Below are positions 52,173 to 62,188 of a stretch of DNA of 64,000 nucleotides, piece after piece. How positions within the stretch are numbered: the stretch's first letter is position 1; every line of letters starts with the position of its first letter. The translations under genes and the position numbers were made by a program. This DNA comes from Clostridiales bacterium. GTDB taxonomy: Bacteria; Bacillota; Clostridia; Lachnospirales; Lachnospiraceae. The DNA is taken from contig JAJBTU010000010.1 of the NCBI GenBank assembly GCA_020860715.1, forward strand, positions 31,647-95,646, in the 5' to 3' direction. A model generated the notes under the pieces. The model worked only from the letters and a program-made list of their open reading frames with translations, was not told the origin of the DNA and searched no databases.

Positions 52173-53075
52173 TCAGTATAGCACAGTTTCCGTGTCATGC
52201 AAACGTTTTTTGCCCTGTCCGGTGCATAAAACCAGAAAAAAAATCTGCCGCACCCCAACCGCCCGGAGCGCTCGCGCCGCCTCATCCATAGTGCTTCCCG
52301 TCGTGTACACGTCATCGATCAAAAGGACGCGCGATGGAATCCCCGCGTCAGCCGTGTTTTCGAAAATTTTCCGATGCTCCCCGGACTGCCGCGCTTCAAA
52401 ACTGCCCTTCAGATTTCGCAGGCGTTCCCCGCGTCCCAGTTCTTTCTGAACACCGGTATAACGAACACACCGCAGCAGTTTTCGGTCACAGGGAATACCG
52501 GTCAGGCGGCCGATCCGGACCGCCAGCAGTTCCGACTGATTGTACCCGCGCGCGGCGCGTTTTTTCCAGTGCATGGGAATCGGAACAATCACCTCCGGCC
52601 GCCACGCCTCCAGGCAGCGCCCGCCGGCGCGCACCATCGCGTCCGCGTAAAAATCCAGATAATCGCGCCGGTTCTGTGCTTTCATCCGGTAGACGCTGCG
52701 GCGCATCGCCCCGCTGTAGGTAAAAGCCGCCCTGCCCTGGTCAAACAGGTGACCGGTGCGCAGACAGTCCCCGCAAAATTCCTCCTCCCGGCTTCCCACC
52801 GGCTTACCGCACTTCATACACGCAGGCTCCGTCACCCACGGCAGTTTTTCACGGCAGTCCCCGCAGACAAAGTCTTTGTCCCATGCGGGGCGAAGCTGGG
52901 GTAACGCCCCCTCACTCCGTTCAGCGGCAGGTTGCTTCGCCCATTCACAGGCACTTCGCAGGCGAAGTGCGGGGCGAAGCTGGTCACAAAGGGGACAGCG
53001 CGGCGGATAAAGAAATTCCGCCGCCATACTTCCCGCCGCCCGCGCCAGCCTCACAGCCTTTTCTTTTTTGTTCAT
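52173..53075 (-). CDS. comF: ComF family phosphoribosyltransferase-like protein with in-frame insertion
   Basis: 300 residues; relatives are about 220-250. N-terminal zinc-finger-like region: CPLCDQ, CGDCREKLPW, CMKCGKP, CGDC. C-terminal PRTase fold: VIVPIPMHWKKRAARGYNQSELLA (typical ComF), GRGERLRNLKGSF, and the PRPP loop RVLLIDDVYTTGSTMDEAARAL. Between CPLCDQ and CGDCREK there are about 28 extra residues (QLRPALRLRSACEW to ALPQLRPAW), coded by an inserted repeat with perfect 16-base direct repeats; QLRPA occurs on both sides. Removing it restores a normal-length zinc region. ComF homologues act in DNA uptake; it follows recD2 on the same strand. Confidence 0.9.
   Translation of the reverse strand: MNKKEKAVRLARAAGSMAAEFLYPPRCPLCDQLRPALRLRSACEWAKQPAAERSEGALPQLRPAWDKDFVCGDCREKLPWVTEPACMKCGKPVGSREEEFCGDCLRTGHLFDQGRAAFTYSGAMRRSVYRMKAQNRRDYLDFYADAMVRAGGRCLEAWRPEVIVPIPMHWKKRAARGYNQSELLAVRIGRLTGIPCDRKLLRCVRYTGVQKELGRGERLRNLKGSFEARQSGEHRKIFENTADAGIPSRVLLIDDVYTTGSTMDEAARALRAVGVRQIFFLVLCTGQGKKRLHDTETVLY
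52884..52983 (-). repeat. short element inserted in frame in comF, with 16-bp direct repeats
   Basis: The 16-base sequence TGCGGGGCGAAGCTGG is found at 52884-52899 and again at 52968-52983. The offset is 84 bases, exactly 28 codons. The 68 bases between contain the core TCAGCGGCAGGT (52921-52932; complement of the core in the ybaK-type gene) and GCCCCCTC (52906-52913), plus several GGCGAAG/CTTCGCC arms that form hairpins. Direct repeats of this quality suggest a target-site duplication or a slip duplication next to an element. Confidence 0.8.
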
Positions 53076-53139
53076 ACTTTCTGTTTCGAACTGTTTCCGA
53101 TATTGTCCTGATCACGCATGAACCGGGACACAGATCATT

Positions 53140-55437
53140 CTATTCCGACGCAAGCTGCCGTATTCTCTCGTCAAGCGCCGTATAGCGTCTCTGCTCCACG
53201 ATATTGTCAATCATCTGGTCAAAGGTATTTGCATCACCGACCAGTGTCACACATTTACGTGCACGCGTTACCGCCGTATAAAGCAGATTGCGGTTCATCA
53301 GCATCCGCGGGCCGGTCAGCAGCGGGATCACCACTGCCGGATATTCACTTCCCTGCGATTTGTGGATAGTCACCGCGTACGAGAGTTCCAGCTCATCAAG
53401 TCCACTATACGCGTATTCTACCATGCGATGCTCATCAAATTCAACCGTTATCTGTTCCGTCTGCAGATTAATTTCACGGATGATGCCCATATCACCGTTA
53501 AATATTCCCTCACCCTTTTCCACCGGGATCCCGTAACGCCCGCGGATCTCCCACTCCAGCTGATAATTGTTTTTAATCTGCATGACCTTATCGCCCTCAC
53601 GGAAGATCGTGCCGTTCTGCTCATGTTCCCGCTTCCGGCGATCCGGCGGGTTCAGATACTCCTGCAGGATCCGGTTCAGTCTCTCCACGCCGAGCAGACC
53701 CTTGCGCATTGGCGTCAGCACCTGTATGTCAAACGGCTCCGCCCCCACATAGCGCGGCAGCTTTTCCCGGATCAGCTGGATCACAATGCTGATAATCACA
53801 TTCGCGTCCTGACGTTTCAGGAAGAAAAAATCCCGGCTTTTGTTGTCCAGCAGAAAATGTTCGCCGCGGTTGATCTTATGCGCGTTGACTACAATATCGC
53901 TCTCCGATGCCTGTCGGAAAATCCTGGTCAGACGCACGACCGTCACCTGTTCCGACGCGATGATATCTTTCAGTACACTGCCCGGCCCGACCGACGGCAG
54001 CTGATTCACATCCCCCACCATGATCAGACGGGTCCCGACTGTCACCGCTTTCAGAAGCGCGTGCATCAGATAAATATCAACCATCGACATCTCATCCACA
54101 ATGATCACATCCGCGTCCAGCGGATTTTCCTCGTTCCGGTCAAAGCCCTCCTGACCCCCGTTTTCCGCCGGACCGCTGATCTCCAGCAGCCGGTGTACCG
54201 TCTTCGCCTCGCATCCGGTCGCCTCCGTCATGCGTTTTGCTGCCCTGCCGGTCGGAGCCGCAAGGGATATGCGCAATCCTTCTGACTCAAAATAGGAAAT
54301 CAGTGTATTGATCGTCGTCGTTTTTCCTGTGCCCGGTCCGCCCGTGATAACCAGAAGGCCGCATCTGGCGGCTTCTATGACCGCCATCCTCTGCTTCTCA
54401 TCCAGCACCGTGCCGGTCTGTTTTTCAATTGTCCGCAGTTTCTCCAAAATCACGTTCCGGTCAATCTCACAGGAAATATTGAGATCACAAAGCATGCGCG
54501 CCGTTTCCATCTCTATGTAATAAGAAGCCGCCGTGTAGACCCGCGTCTGTTCCTGCTCCTGTCTTATCACAATCTTTTTATCCATCGCCAGGTCCATCAG
54601 ATACTGATCGATGCTCTCTATCTCCACGCCGAGCAGTTCACCGGCACGCGAAAGAAGCTGCTCCTTCGGCAGATATACATGTCCCCCGGCTCCCGCCTGC
54701 TGCAGCACATAAAAAACACCGCTTTTCAGGCGGTATTCCGAATCAATGGCGACACCGGCGCGCTTTGCGATCTCATCCGCAATGCGAAAGCCCACGCCGG
54801 TAATGTCATCCGCCAGCCGGTAGGGGTTCTCCCCGAGCACCTGATACATGGCGGTCCCGTATTTCTGATAAATCTTCACCGCCAGCGTGGTCGAGATCCC
54901 GTACTGCTGCAGATAAATCATTGCCTGACGCATCTCGCGCTTTTCACAGACCTGCGCCGCGATCTCCCTCGCCATCCGCTCACTGATCCCTTTGATCTCG
55001 GCCAGACGTTCCGGCTCTTCTTCAATCATGCGGAAGGTATCATCGCCAAACCGGCGAACAATACGCGCCGCGAGCGCCGTGCCGACACCCCTGATTGCCC
55101 CGGATCCCAGATAGCGCTCTGCAGATTCCGCATCGTCAGGGGCAATGGTGCGGTATCCGGAGACTTTAAACTGTTCTCCATAAGACGGATGAGAAGTAAA
55201 TTCCCCCTGAAGTTCTACCTTCTCCCCCTCACCGATATAGGAGAGCGTTCCGACACAGGTAATGTCCTCCTCATCCCGTGATCCCGCTGCCGAAGACCGC
55301 AGGGTCTTTGACTGATTCACGTAGTCGGGAGAGGTCCCGGCCGCTCCGCCCGCAAGTACAAACACGGTATAGCCATTGTCATTATTTCGAAATATAATAT
55401 GGTCAATATATCCTTCCAGTTTCTCCATCTCACGCAT
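53140..55437 (-). CDS. recD2: RecD2-type ATP-dependent DNA helicase
   Basis: 765 residues. 5'-3' helicase of superfamily 1B in genome maintenance, without the RecBC partners. Seen: N-terminal OB region (EGYIDHIIFRNNDNGYTVFVL), helix-hairpin-helix segments (about residues 105-240; LGSGAIRGVGTALAARIVRRFG, GISERMAREIA), Walker A GGPGTGKTTTI near 364, IVDEMSMVDIYLM (Walker B), RLIMVGDVNQLPSVGPG (motif III), and the UvrD-like ending LSYAVTIHKSQGSEYPAVVIPLL, RNLLYTAVTRARKCVTLVGD. The start overlaps the mreB stop by eight bases. Length fits RecD2. Confidence 0.95.
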   Translation of the reverse strand: MREMEKLEGYIDHIIFRNNDNGYTVFVLAGGAAGTSPDYVNQSKTLRSSAAGSRDEEDITCVGTLSYIGEGEKVELQGEFTSHPSYGEQFKVSGYRTIAPDDAESAERYLGSGAIRGVGTALAARIVRRFGDDTFRMIEEEPERLAEIKGISERMAREIAAQVCEKREMRQAMIYLQQYGISTTLAVKIYQKYGTAMYQVLGENPYRLADDITGVGFRIADEIAKRAGVAIDSEYRLKSGVFYVLQQAGAGGHVYLPKEQLLSRAGELLGVEIESIDQYLMDLAMDKKIVIRQEQEQTRVYTAASYYIEMETARMLCDLNISCEIDRNVILEKLRTIEKQTGTVLDEKQRMAVIEAARCGLLVITGGPGTGKTTTINTLISYFESEGLRISLAAPTGRAAKRMTEATGCEAKTVHRLLEISGPAENGGQEGFDRNEENPLDADVIIVDEMSMVDIYLMHALLKAVTVGTRLIMVGDVNQLPSVGPGSVLKDIIASEQVTVVRLTRIFRQASESDIVVNAHKINRGEHFLLDNKSRDFFFLKRQDANVIISIVIQLIREKLPRYVGAEPFDIQVLTPMRKGLLGVERLNRILQEYLNPPDRRKREHEQNGTIFREGDKVMQIKNNYQLEWEIRGRYGIPVEKGEGIFNGDMGIIREINLQTEQITVEFDEHRMVEYAYSGLDELELSYAVTIHKSQGSEYPAVVIPLLTGPRMLMNRNLLYTAVTRARKCVTLVGDANTFDQMIDNIVEQRRYTALDERIRQLASE

Positions 55438-56437
55438 TCTCCAGCGGTTTCGCGTGAGCCGCTGCCGTCAGTTCCACAAACCGTCCGGTACCGACCGCTA
55501 CCGCAGTCATCGGATCTTCTGCCACCATCGTATTGATGCCTGTCCGCGCTTCAATGAGTTCCTCCAGCCCGTCCAGCAGGGCTCCGCCGCCTGTCATCAC
55601 GATGCCGCGGTCCACCACATCCGCCGCCAGTTCCGGAGGCGTGCGTTCCAGCACACTGTGCACCGCGTCAACGATCTGGCCGGTCACCTCTTTGAGCGCA
55701 TCGCGCGTATCCTCCGAGGTCACACGAATGGTCTTCGGCAGGCCGGTAACCAGATCACGGCCCTTGACCTCCATCACCTTCGGTTCCGGCTTCTCAAACG
55801 CGGTACCGATCGTCATCTTGATCTCCTCAGCGGTCTGTTCCCCGATCATCAGCCCGTATTTTTTGCGGACATATTTGACAATCGCATCGTCAAAATCGTC
55901 TCCGGCCACCTTGATCGAAGTGCTGACTACGATCCCGTCCAGCGAAATCACAGCCACGTCGCAGGTGCCGCCGCCGATGTCCACGATCATATTCCCGCAC
56001 GGGCGGGAAATGTCAATCCCGGCTCCGATTGCTGCCGCAATCGGCTCCTCAATAATATGCACGTCGCGCGCGCCGGCCTGATACGTGGCGTCTTCCACGG
56101 CTTTCTTCTCCACTTCCGTCACGCTGCTCGGCACACAGATACTGACCCTTGGCTTCCGAAAAGACATCTTGCCGATCGCTTTCTGTATAAAATACTTCAG
56201 CATCTGCTCCGTTACGGTGTAATCGGAAATCACGCCCTTGCGCATTGGCCGGACCGCCACGATATTGCCCGGCGTCCTGCCCAGCATCAGACGGGCTTCC
56301 TCTCCGATTGCCTTGATTTTATTCGTATCACGGTCATAGGCCACAACAGACGGTTCCTTTAAGACCACGCCTTTCCCCCTGACGTAGACCAGAATGCTTG
56401 CCGTCCCCAGATCGATTCCAACATCCGATGCTGCCAT
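55430..56437 (-). CDS. mreB: cell shape-determining actin homologue MreB/Mbl
   Basis: 335 residues. Actin-like ATPase that directs side-wall synthesis of rods. Seen: SDVGIDLGTASILVYVRGKGVVLKEPSVVAYD (phosphate-1), ISICVPSSVTEVEKKAVEDA, IIEEPIAAAIGAGIDISRPCGNMIVDIGGGTCDVAVISLDGIV (connect and phosphate-2), and ELAADVVDRGIVMTGGGALLDGLEELI (adenosine). The mreC/mreD genes are not next to it; recD2 and comF follow instead, so it could be an Mbl/MreBH paralogue. The upstream intergenic region is described separately. Confidence 0.94.
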   Translation of the reverse strand: MAASDVGIDLGTASILVYVRGKGVVLKEPSVVAYDRDTNKIKAIGEEARLMLGRTPGNIVAVRPMRKGVISDYTVTEQMLKYFIQKAIGKMSFRKPRVSICVPSSVTEVEKKAVEDATYQAGARDVHIIEEPIAAAIGAGIDISRPCGNMIVDIGGGTCDVAVISLDGIVVSTSIKVAGDDFDDAIVKYVRKKYGLMIGEQTAEEIKMTIGTAFEKPEPKVMEVKGRDLVTGLPKTIRVTSEDTRDALKEVTGQIVDAVHSVLERTPPELAADVVDRGIVMTGGGALLDGLEELIEARTGINTMVAEDPMTAVAVGTGRFVELTAAAHAKPLENA

Positions 56438-56601
56438 ACGTTTAAACCCCTTTCATACTTTTCCTATAGAATCCCCACCATCTTAACACACTATACCGTA
56501 AATTGGAAATTCTTTTTTCATCTTATCGTTTATTAACTATTTTTCCGTTTTTTTTATAAAATCGTCATACTTTAATCATATTTCAGCCCTATTATGGGAA
56601 C

Positions 56602-56773
56602 TGTATTAGCGAGGAGCTAATATATTTCATAACTCACACTTGGCAGCTCCACACGCTGCCAAGTACTCCCTCAAACATTTCCTGAATGGGGAAGCCAACC
56701 CGGACAGGGCAAAACATTTTTCAACCCAAATTTTTCTCTTTCCTGAAAAAACCTGACGTGAGTCAGGTTTTTT
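56602..56773 (+). ncRNA. candidate stand-alone structured small RNA
   Basis: No reading frame fits, but folding signals are strong. A TATTAT (56590-56595) lies seven bases before the proposed start; the -35 box is poor. Hairpin 1: TATTAGC (56604-56610) - GAGGA - GCTAATA (56616-56622). Hairpin 2: CTTGGCAGC (56639-56647) - TCCACAC - GCTGCCAAG (56655-56663). The loops contain GGA and TCC, which could pair with each other. A C/G-rich segment follows, and an intrinsic terminator ends it at 56773. About 170 bases. The next plus-strand gene is absent, so it is not a leader. The class is not recognised (6S RNA or another trans-acting RNA are possibilities). Confidence 0.5.
56746..56773. terminator. 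bidirectional terminator after the candidate small RNA
   Basis: Perfect 12-base arms AAAAAACCTGAC (56746-56757) and GTCAGGTTTTTT (56762-56773) around the loop GTGA. Both directions give a U-run. It should end the plus-strand RNA and also stop minus-strand readthrough coming from uvrA and the repeat element. Confidence 0.9.
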
Positions 56774-56780
56774 CGTGTGT

Positions 56781-57080
56781 ATGCCACACTCATACCATAA
56801 TCCTTGCCTCAGGTACCCGCCTCAGACACGTTGATTTTTGCAGCTTTTCTGCGCCGTTTATTATCCCTTGCTTCGCTGGGCGGGAAGCCGTGCATTGCTA
56901 AATCGCCTAACGGCGAGAGCACGGCCTGCATCCTCGATTCTCTTCGAGAATCGGGATATGTCTCGCTTCGCTCAAACAATGGCGAAGCAAGGGAAACTAT
57001 GCTCGAAATCCTTGCAAAAATCTGCCTACCGTCTGAGGCGGATACCTGAGGCTTCGGATTATCCGGTACGGGTGTGACAT
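56781..57080. repeat. MITE-like element with about 62-bp imperfect terminal inverted repeats
   Basis: The arms at 56781-56842 and 57017-57080 are inverted copies. The core 22 bases, 56806-56827 (GCCTCAGGTACCCGCCTCAG onward) and 57031-57052, match at 21 of 22. The outermost bases are ATGCCACAC and GTGTGACAT. The interior about 170 bases has its own inverted repeats (CCCTTGCTTCGC near 56863 and GCGAAGCAAGGG near 56980; CGATTCTC-TTC-GAGAATCG near 56935). There is no transposase and the short reading frames inside are not gene-like. It looks like a non-autonomous mobile element between mreB and uvrA, 14 bases after the uvrA stop. Confidence 0.75.
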
Positions 57081-57094
57081 GCAGCATTTTGCTC

Positions 57095-59968
57095 TTACTC
57101 CAAATATTTTGCAACATACGCTCCTGTGTAGGAGACCGGATTCTGCGCGACCTCCTCCGGCGTACCGGTCGCGATCACGGTACCGCCGCGGTCGCCGCCC
57201 TCCGGGCCGAGGTCGATGATATAATCTGCGGTCTTGATTACGTCCAGATTATGTTCGATGACAATCACCGTATTGCCGCCCTCGGTCAGGCGGCGCAGGA
57301 TGTCCACCAGCTTGTGCACATCCGCGAAGTGCAGGCCGGTCGTCGGCTCATCCAGAATATAGATCGTCTTCCCGGTACTGTGTCTGGAGAGCTCGGTCGC
57401 CAGCTTGATGCGCTGCGCCTCGCCGCCCGACAGCGTCGTGGACGGCTGCCCCAGCTTAATATAGGAAAGGCCGACATCGTTCAGCGTCTCGATCTTGCGC
57501 CGGATCTGCGGCAAATGTTCGAAAAACTTCAAAGCCTCCTCGACCGTCATATCCAGCACGTCATAAATCGACTTTCCTTTGTATTTCACATCAAGCGTCT
57601 CACGGTTGTAGCGCCTGCCGTGGCAGACCTCGCATGGCACATAGACGTCCGGGAGGAAATGCATTTCTATCTTCAGAATACCGTCTCCGGCACAGGCTTC
57701 ACAGCGCCCGCCTTTGATATTAAAGCTGAAACGGCCTTTTTTGTAACCGCGCGCCTTCGCGTCCGCGGTCGAGGCAAACAAATCACGGATCATGTCAAAA
57801 ACGCCCGTATAGGTCGCCGGGTTTGAGCGCGGCGTGCGCCCGATCGGCGACTGGTCGATATTGATCACCTTGTCCAGCTGGCCGATGCCGCTGATCGCCC
57901 GGTGCTTTCCTGGAATCGTGCGGGCGCGGTTCAGGTCCCGGGCCAGCCGTTTGTACAGAATCTCGTTGATCAGAGAGCTCTTGCCGGAGCCGGAAACACC
58001 GGTCACGCAGGTCATCACGCCGAGCGGAATCTTCACGTTGATATCTTTCAGGTTGTTCTCCTTAGCGCCCCGGATCTCGATCCAGCCGGTTGGCTGTTTT
58101 CGCGTCTCCGGAACCGGAATGACCAGCCGATGGCTTAAATATGCGCCGGTAATGGAGGCAGGGCAGTTCATCAGATCCTGTGCCGTGCCGGCGGCGACCA
58201 CCTCACCGCCGTGTTCGCCCGCACCCGGGCCGATGTCCACAACATAATCCGCGGCCAGCATTGTATCCTCATCGTGTTCCACTACGATCAGCGTATTTCC
58301 GAGATCCTTCAGATTGTTCAGGGTGCGCAGCAATTTGTCATTGTCGCGCTGATGCAGACCGATGCTCGGCTCATCCAGTATATAGGCCACGCCCACCAGG
58401 CCGGAGCCGATCTGCGTCGCCAGCCGGATACGCTGCGCCTCGCCGCCCGAAAGCGTACCGGTCGCCCGGGAGAGGCTTAAATAATCCAGTCCCACATCAA
58501 CCAGAAAGCCGATGCGCGCGCGGATTTCTTTTAATATCTGTGCGCCAATCAGAAGCTGCTGTTCGGAAAGCTCCATATGTTCCAGAAATTTCTGCAGATC
58601 CCCGATCGACATGGATGTAATCTCATGAATGTTCTTCCCTCCGACTGTCACCGCCAGCGCCGACGGCTTCAGCCTCTGTCCGCGGCAGGCTTTGCACGGG
58701 GTAATCCTCATAAAACTTTCATATTCCTGCTTTGTATAGTCGGAGGAAGTCTCCCGGTAGCGCTGCTCCACATTGCGGATCAGACCGTCGAATGCCACAT
58801 CGTACACGCCGATGCCGCGCTGTCCCTTATAATGCACCTTGACCGACCGCCCATTTGTCCCGTAGATCAGCATCTGCTGAATATCCGGCGGCAGCTGTTC
58901 AAACGGCGTCGCGAGGTCAAACTGATACTCCTTTGCCAGCGCCGTCAGCAGCGCATAGGTAAAGCTGGACGGATCCGTGCAGGACTGCCAGCCATTCACG
59001 ACGATCGCTCCGTCCAGAATGCTCAAAGACTTGTCCGGAATCATCAGATCAATGTCAAATTCCATCTTGTAACCTAAGCCGGTACACTCCGGACACGCGC
59101 CGAACGGATTGTTAAAGGAAAAGCTGCGCGGCTCGATCTCATCAATGCTGATGTTGCAGTCCGGGCAGGAAAAACTCTGGCTGAAGCTGATCAGTTCGCC
59201 GTCCCCGGTATCCACATACCCCAGACCGTCCGCGAGCTGCAGCACCGTCTCCATCGAGTCTGTCAGGCGCTTCTCAATCCCCGGCTTCACCACCAGGCGG
59301 TCCACCACGATCTCAATGTTGTGCTTGATGTTCTTTTCCAGCTTGATCTCTTCCGAGAGTTCATACATGTTTCCGTCGATCCGCACCCGCACATAGCCGC
59401 TGCGCCGCGCCTGCTCCAGCAGCTTCACATGCTCGCCCTTGCGCCCCCGCACGACCGGCGCCAGCAGCTGGATGCGCGTCCGCTCCGGCAGCGCCATGAT
59501 CTGGTCCACCATCTGATCCACGCTCTGCTTTTTGATCTCGCGCCCGCACTTCGGACAGTGCGGAATGCCGACCCGCGCATACAGCAGTCGAAAATAATCG
59601 TAGATCTCTGTCACCGTGCCGACCGTCGAACGCGGGTTGCGGTTCGTCGTCTTCTGGTCAATCGAAATCGCAGGCGGCAGGCCCTCAATGCTCTCCACAT
59701 CCGGCTTCTCCATCTGTCCCAGAAACTGCCGGGCATACGAGGAGAGCGACTCCATATAGCGGCGCTGTCCCTCCGCGTAAATCGTATCAAAGGCAAGCGA
59801 GGACTTCCCCGATCCGGAAAGTCCCGTCAGCACCACAAACTGATTCCGCGGGATATCCAGACTGATGTTTTTCAGGTTGTGCTCATTCGCGCCGCGGATG
59901 CGGATACACTGTTTTTTTTCGATATGAGTTTTATTATGATTCACTGTCTCTCCCATTTTCATCCTCAT
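57095..59968 (-). CDS. uvrA: excinuclease ABC subunit A
   Basis: 957 residues. Dimeric ATPase that finds bulky DNA damage and loads UvrB. Seen: Walker A1 [20 protein letters not shown] near residue 50, zinc pair [12 protein letters not shown] and [10 protein letters not shown], signature regions [19 protein letters not shown] and [18 protein letters not shown], Walker A2 [15 protein letters not shown] near 655, the C-terminal zinc finger CEACAGDG...CEVCHGRRY, Walker [12 protein letters not shown] and [11 protein letters not shown]. Length is normal. It begins 12 bases after the uvrB stop, so both are one operon. Confidence 0.97.
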   Translation of the reverse strand: MRMKMGETVNHNKTHIEKKQCIRIRGANEHNLKNISLDIPRNQFVVLTGLSGSGKSSLAFDTIYAEGQRRYMESLSSYARQFLGQMEKPDVESIEGLPPAISIDQKTTNRNPRSTVGTVTEIYDYFRLLYARVGIPHCPKCGREIKKQSVDQMVDQIMALPERTRIQLLAPVVRGRKGEHVKLLEQARRSGYVRVRIDGNMYELSEEIKLEKNIKHNIEIVVDRLVVKPGIEKRLTDSMETVLQLADGLGYVDTGDGELISFSQSFSCPDCNISIDEIEPRSFSFNNPFGACPECTGLGYKMEFDIDLMIPDKSLSILDGAIVVNGWQSCTDPSSFTYALLTALAKEYQFDLATPFEQLPPDIQQMLIYGTNGRSVKVHYKGQRGIGVYDVAFDGLIRNVEQRYRETSSDYTKQEYESFMRITPCKACRGQRLKPSALAVTVGGKNIHEITSMSIGDLQKFLEHMELSEQQLLIGAQILKEIRARIGFLVDVGLDYLSLSRATGTLSGGEAQRIRLATQIGSGLVGVAYILDEPSIGLHQRDNDKLLRTLNNLKDLGNTLIVVEHDEDTMLAADYVVDIGPGAGEHGGEVVAAGTAQDLMNCPASITGAYLSHRLVIPVPETRKQPTGWIEIRGAKENNLKDINVKIPLGVMTCVTGVSGSGKSSLINEILYKRLARDLNRARTIPGKHRAISGIGQLDKVINIDQSPIGRTPRSNPATYTGVFDMIRDLFASTADAKARGYKKGRFSFNIKGGRCEACAGDGILKIEMHFLPDVYVPCEVCHGRRYNRETLDVKYKGKSIYDVLDMTVEEALKFFEHLPQIRRKIETLNDVGLSYIKLGQPSTTLSGGEAQRIKLATELSRHSTGKTIYILDEPTTGLHFADVHKLVDILRRLTEGGNTVIVIEHNLDVIKTADYIIDLGPEGGDRGGTVIATGTPEEVAQNPVSYTGAYVAKYLE

Positions 59969-59980
59969 CCAATTTATCTG

Positions 59981-61981
59981 TCAGCTGTCAATTTCCTGCA
60001 GATGCTTTTTCAGCAGGATCATCTTGTCACGCAGTTCGGCCGCCGTCTCGAAATCCAGCTCCGACGCCGCTTTTTTCATCTTCTTCTGTACTTCGCCGAT
60101 CAGCTTCTCCAGTTCCCCGCGGTTCATCGACTCCGGATCCTTTTCCATCTGGACTTCCTGCTTTGCCAGTTCTTTGGAAATGCTGATCTGATCCCGCACC
60201 GCTTTTTTGATCGTCTGCGGCGTGATGCCGTGCTCTTCGTTGTATTTCTGCTGCAGCTCACGGCGTCTCTGCGTCTCGTCGATGGCTGTGCGCATGGAGT
60301 CTGTGATCACATCCGCGTACATGATGACATGTCCCTGCACATTTCGCGCAGCACGGCCGATCGTCTGAATCAGCGACACGGAAGAACGCAGAAAGCCTTC
60401 CTTGTCCGCATCGAGAATCGCCACCAGCGAAATCTCCGGGATATCCAGTCCTTCACGCAGAAGGTTGATCCCGACCAGCACATCAAACACATCCAGCCGC
60501 ATATCGCGGATAATCTCCGTCCGCTCCAGCGTGTCAATATCCGAGTGCAGATACCGCACGCGGATGCCGACCTCTTTCATATAATCGGTAAGATCCTCGG
60601 CCATCCGCTTCGTCAGCGTCGTCACCAGCACCTTGCAGCCCGCTGCTGTCTCCTTATTGATCTCACTGATCAGGTCGTCGATCTGCCCCTCAACCGGTCG
60701 CACCTCCACACGCGGATCCAAAAGCCCGGTCGGCCGGATGATCTGCTCTGCACGCATCAGCTCATGCTCTTCCTCATACTCGCCCGGCGTCGCCGAAACA
60801 AACAAAAGCTGGTCTATTTTATCTTCAAATTCCCCGAAATTCAAGGGGCGGTTGTCCTTGGCTGAAGGCAGCCGGAAGCCGTAATCCACCAGAGTCGTCT
60901 TGCGGGACTGGTCGCCCACATACATCGCCCGGATCTGCGGCACAGTCTTATGCGACTCATCAATGATCATCAGAAAGTCATCGCCGAAATAATCCATCAG
61001 GGTATGCGGCGTTGCTCCCGCCGGAAGCCCGGCCAGATGCCGCGAGTAATTCTCCACGCCGGAGCAGAAGCCCGTCTCCCGCAGCATCTCCACATCAAAA
61101 TTCGTCCGCTCCGCGATCCGCTGCGCCTCGATCAGCTTATCCTCGCTCTTAAAATATGCAACGCGCTCTTTCAGTTCCTCCTCGATCGCGTCCGCTGCCC
61201 GCAGGATCTTCTCCTTCGGCACAACATAATGTGACGCCGGAAAGACCGCGATAAATTCCAGACCCTTTTTCACCGCGCCGGTCAGCACATCAATCTCCGT
61301 AATCCGGTCAATCTCATCTCCGAAAAACTCCACCCGGTACGCATAGTCATCCGCGTTCGCCGGAAAAATCTCCAGCACATCCCCGTGCACCCGGAACGTG
61401 CCGCGGTGGAAATCCATCTCATTGCGGTCGTACTGAATGTCGATCAGTTTCCGCAGAATCTCATCCCGGTCCCGCTCCTGTCCCTGCCGCAGGTACAGCA
61501 CCAGATCCTTATAATCTGTCGGACTGCCCAGACCGTAAATACAGGACACGCTCGCCACAATGACGACATCCCGCCGCTCCACCAGCGACGCCGTCGCCGA
61601 CAGGCGCAGCTTATCAATCTCATCATTGATCGCCGAATCCTTCGCAATATACGTATCCGAAGAAGGCACATACGCCTCCGGCTGATAATAATCATAGTAG
61701 CTCACAAAATACTCCACTGCATTCTCAGGGAAAAATTCCTTGAATTCCCCATAGAGTTGGGCAGCAAGGGTTTTATTGTGCGCTATTACCAAAGTCGGCT
61801 TCTGCAGCTGTTCGATGACATTCGCCATCGTGAACGTCTTCCCCGAGCCCGTCACACCCAGCAGAGTCTCGAACTGGTTGCCTTCTTTGAAGCCCTCGAC
61901 CAGCTCTTTGATCGCCTGCGGCTGGTCGCCGGTGGGCTGGTATTCGCTGTGAATCTTGAAGAGTTTCTGTTCAGACTGCAC
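59981..61981 (-). CDS. uvrB: excinuclease ABC subunit B
   Basis: 666 residues from a GTG at 61981 (GAGGAGGTGG five bases upstream). The longer open frame starts at 62080 but that part ([15 protein letters not shown]) does not belong to the family. DNA damage verification helicase. Seen: [17 protein letters not shown], Walker [16 protein letters not shown] near residue 40, beta-hairpin [56 protein letters not shown], and the C-terminal UVR/UvrC-binding motif (about 625-660; [22 protein letters not shown]). uvrA follows after 12 bases. Confidence 0.97.
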   Translation of the reverse strand: MQSEQKLFKIHSEYQPTGDQPQAIKELVEGFKEGNQFETLLGVTGSGKTFTMANVIEQLQKPTLVIAHNKTLAAQLYGEFKEFFPENAVEYFVSYYDYYQPEAYVPSSDTYIAKDSAINDEIDKLRLSATASLVERRDVVIVASVSCIYGLGSPTDYKDLVLYLRQGQERDRDEILRKLIDIQYDRNEMDFHRGTFRVHGDVLEIFPANADDYAYRVEFFGDEIDRITEIDVLTGAVKKGLEFIAVFPASHYVVPKEKILRAADAIEEELKERVAYFKSEDKLIEAQRIAERTNFDVEMLRETGFCSGVENYSRHLAGLPAGATPHTLMDYFGDDFLMIIDESHKTVPQIRAMYVGDQSRKTTLVDYGFRLPSAKDNRPLNFGEFEDKIDQLLFVSATPGEYEEEHELMRAEQIIRPTGLLDPRVEVRPVEGQIDDLISEINKETAAGCKVLVTTLTKRMAEDLTDYMKEVGIRVRYLHSDIDTLERTEIIRDMRLDVFDVLVGINLLREGLDIPEISLVAILDADKEGFLRSSVSLIQTIGRAARNVQGHVIMYADVITDSMRTAIDETQRRRELQQKYNEEHGITPQTIKKAVRDQISISKELAKQEVQMEKDPESMNRGELEKLIGEVQKKMKKAASELDFETAAELRDKMILLKKHLQEIDS

Positions 61982-62188
61982 AAAAGCCACCTCCTCTAAA
62001 AATCTTTCAGCAGTATACCACATCCTTTCAAAAAAGTATAGCCGCTTTTTCGAATATTTGTTCGATTCGGCGACTATCACTTAAATTTGCCGTTTGCACA
62101 CAGGTAGTTCCGCATGGGTTCAGCCATTTTTTTGTTAAGCGCGTATACCCTGCAGCCTTGTGTCCCCCGCCGGTACCGCAATATAAAA

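Noticed and set aside
56804..57117. Short open frames on both strands within the inverted-repeat element
   Set aside because: Their sequences follow the palindromic structure and have no good ribosome binding sites or family features. They are by-products of the repeat.
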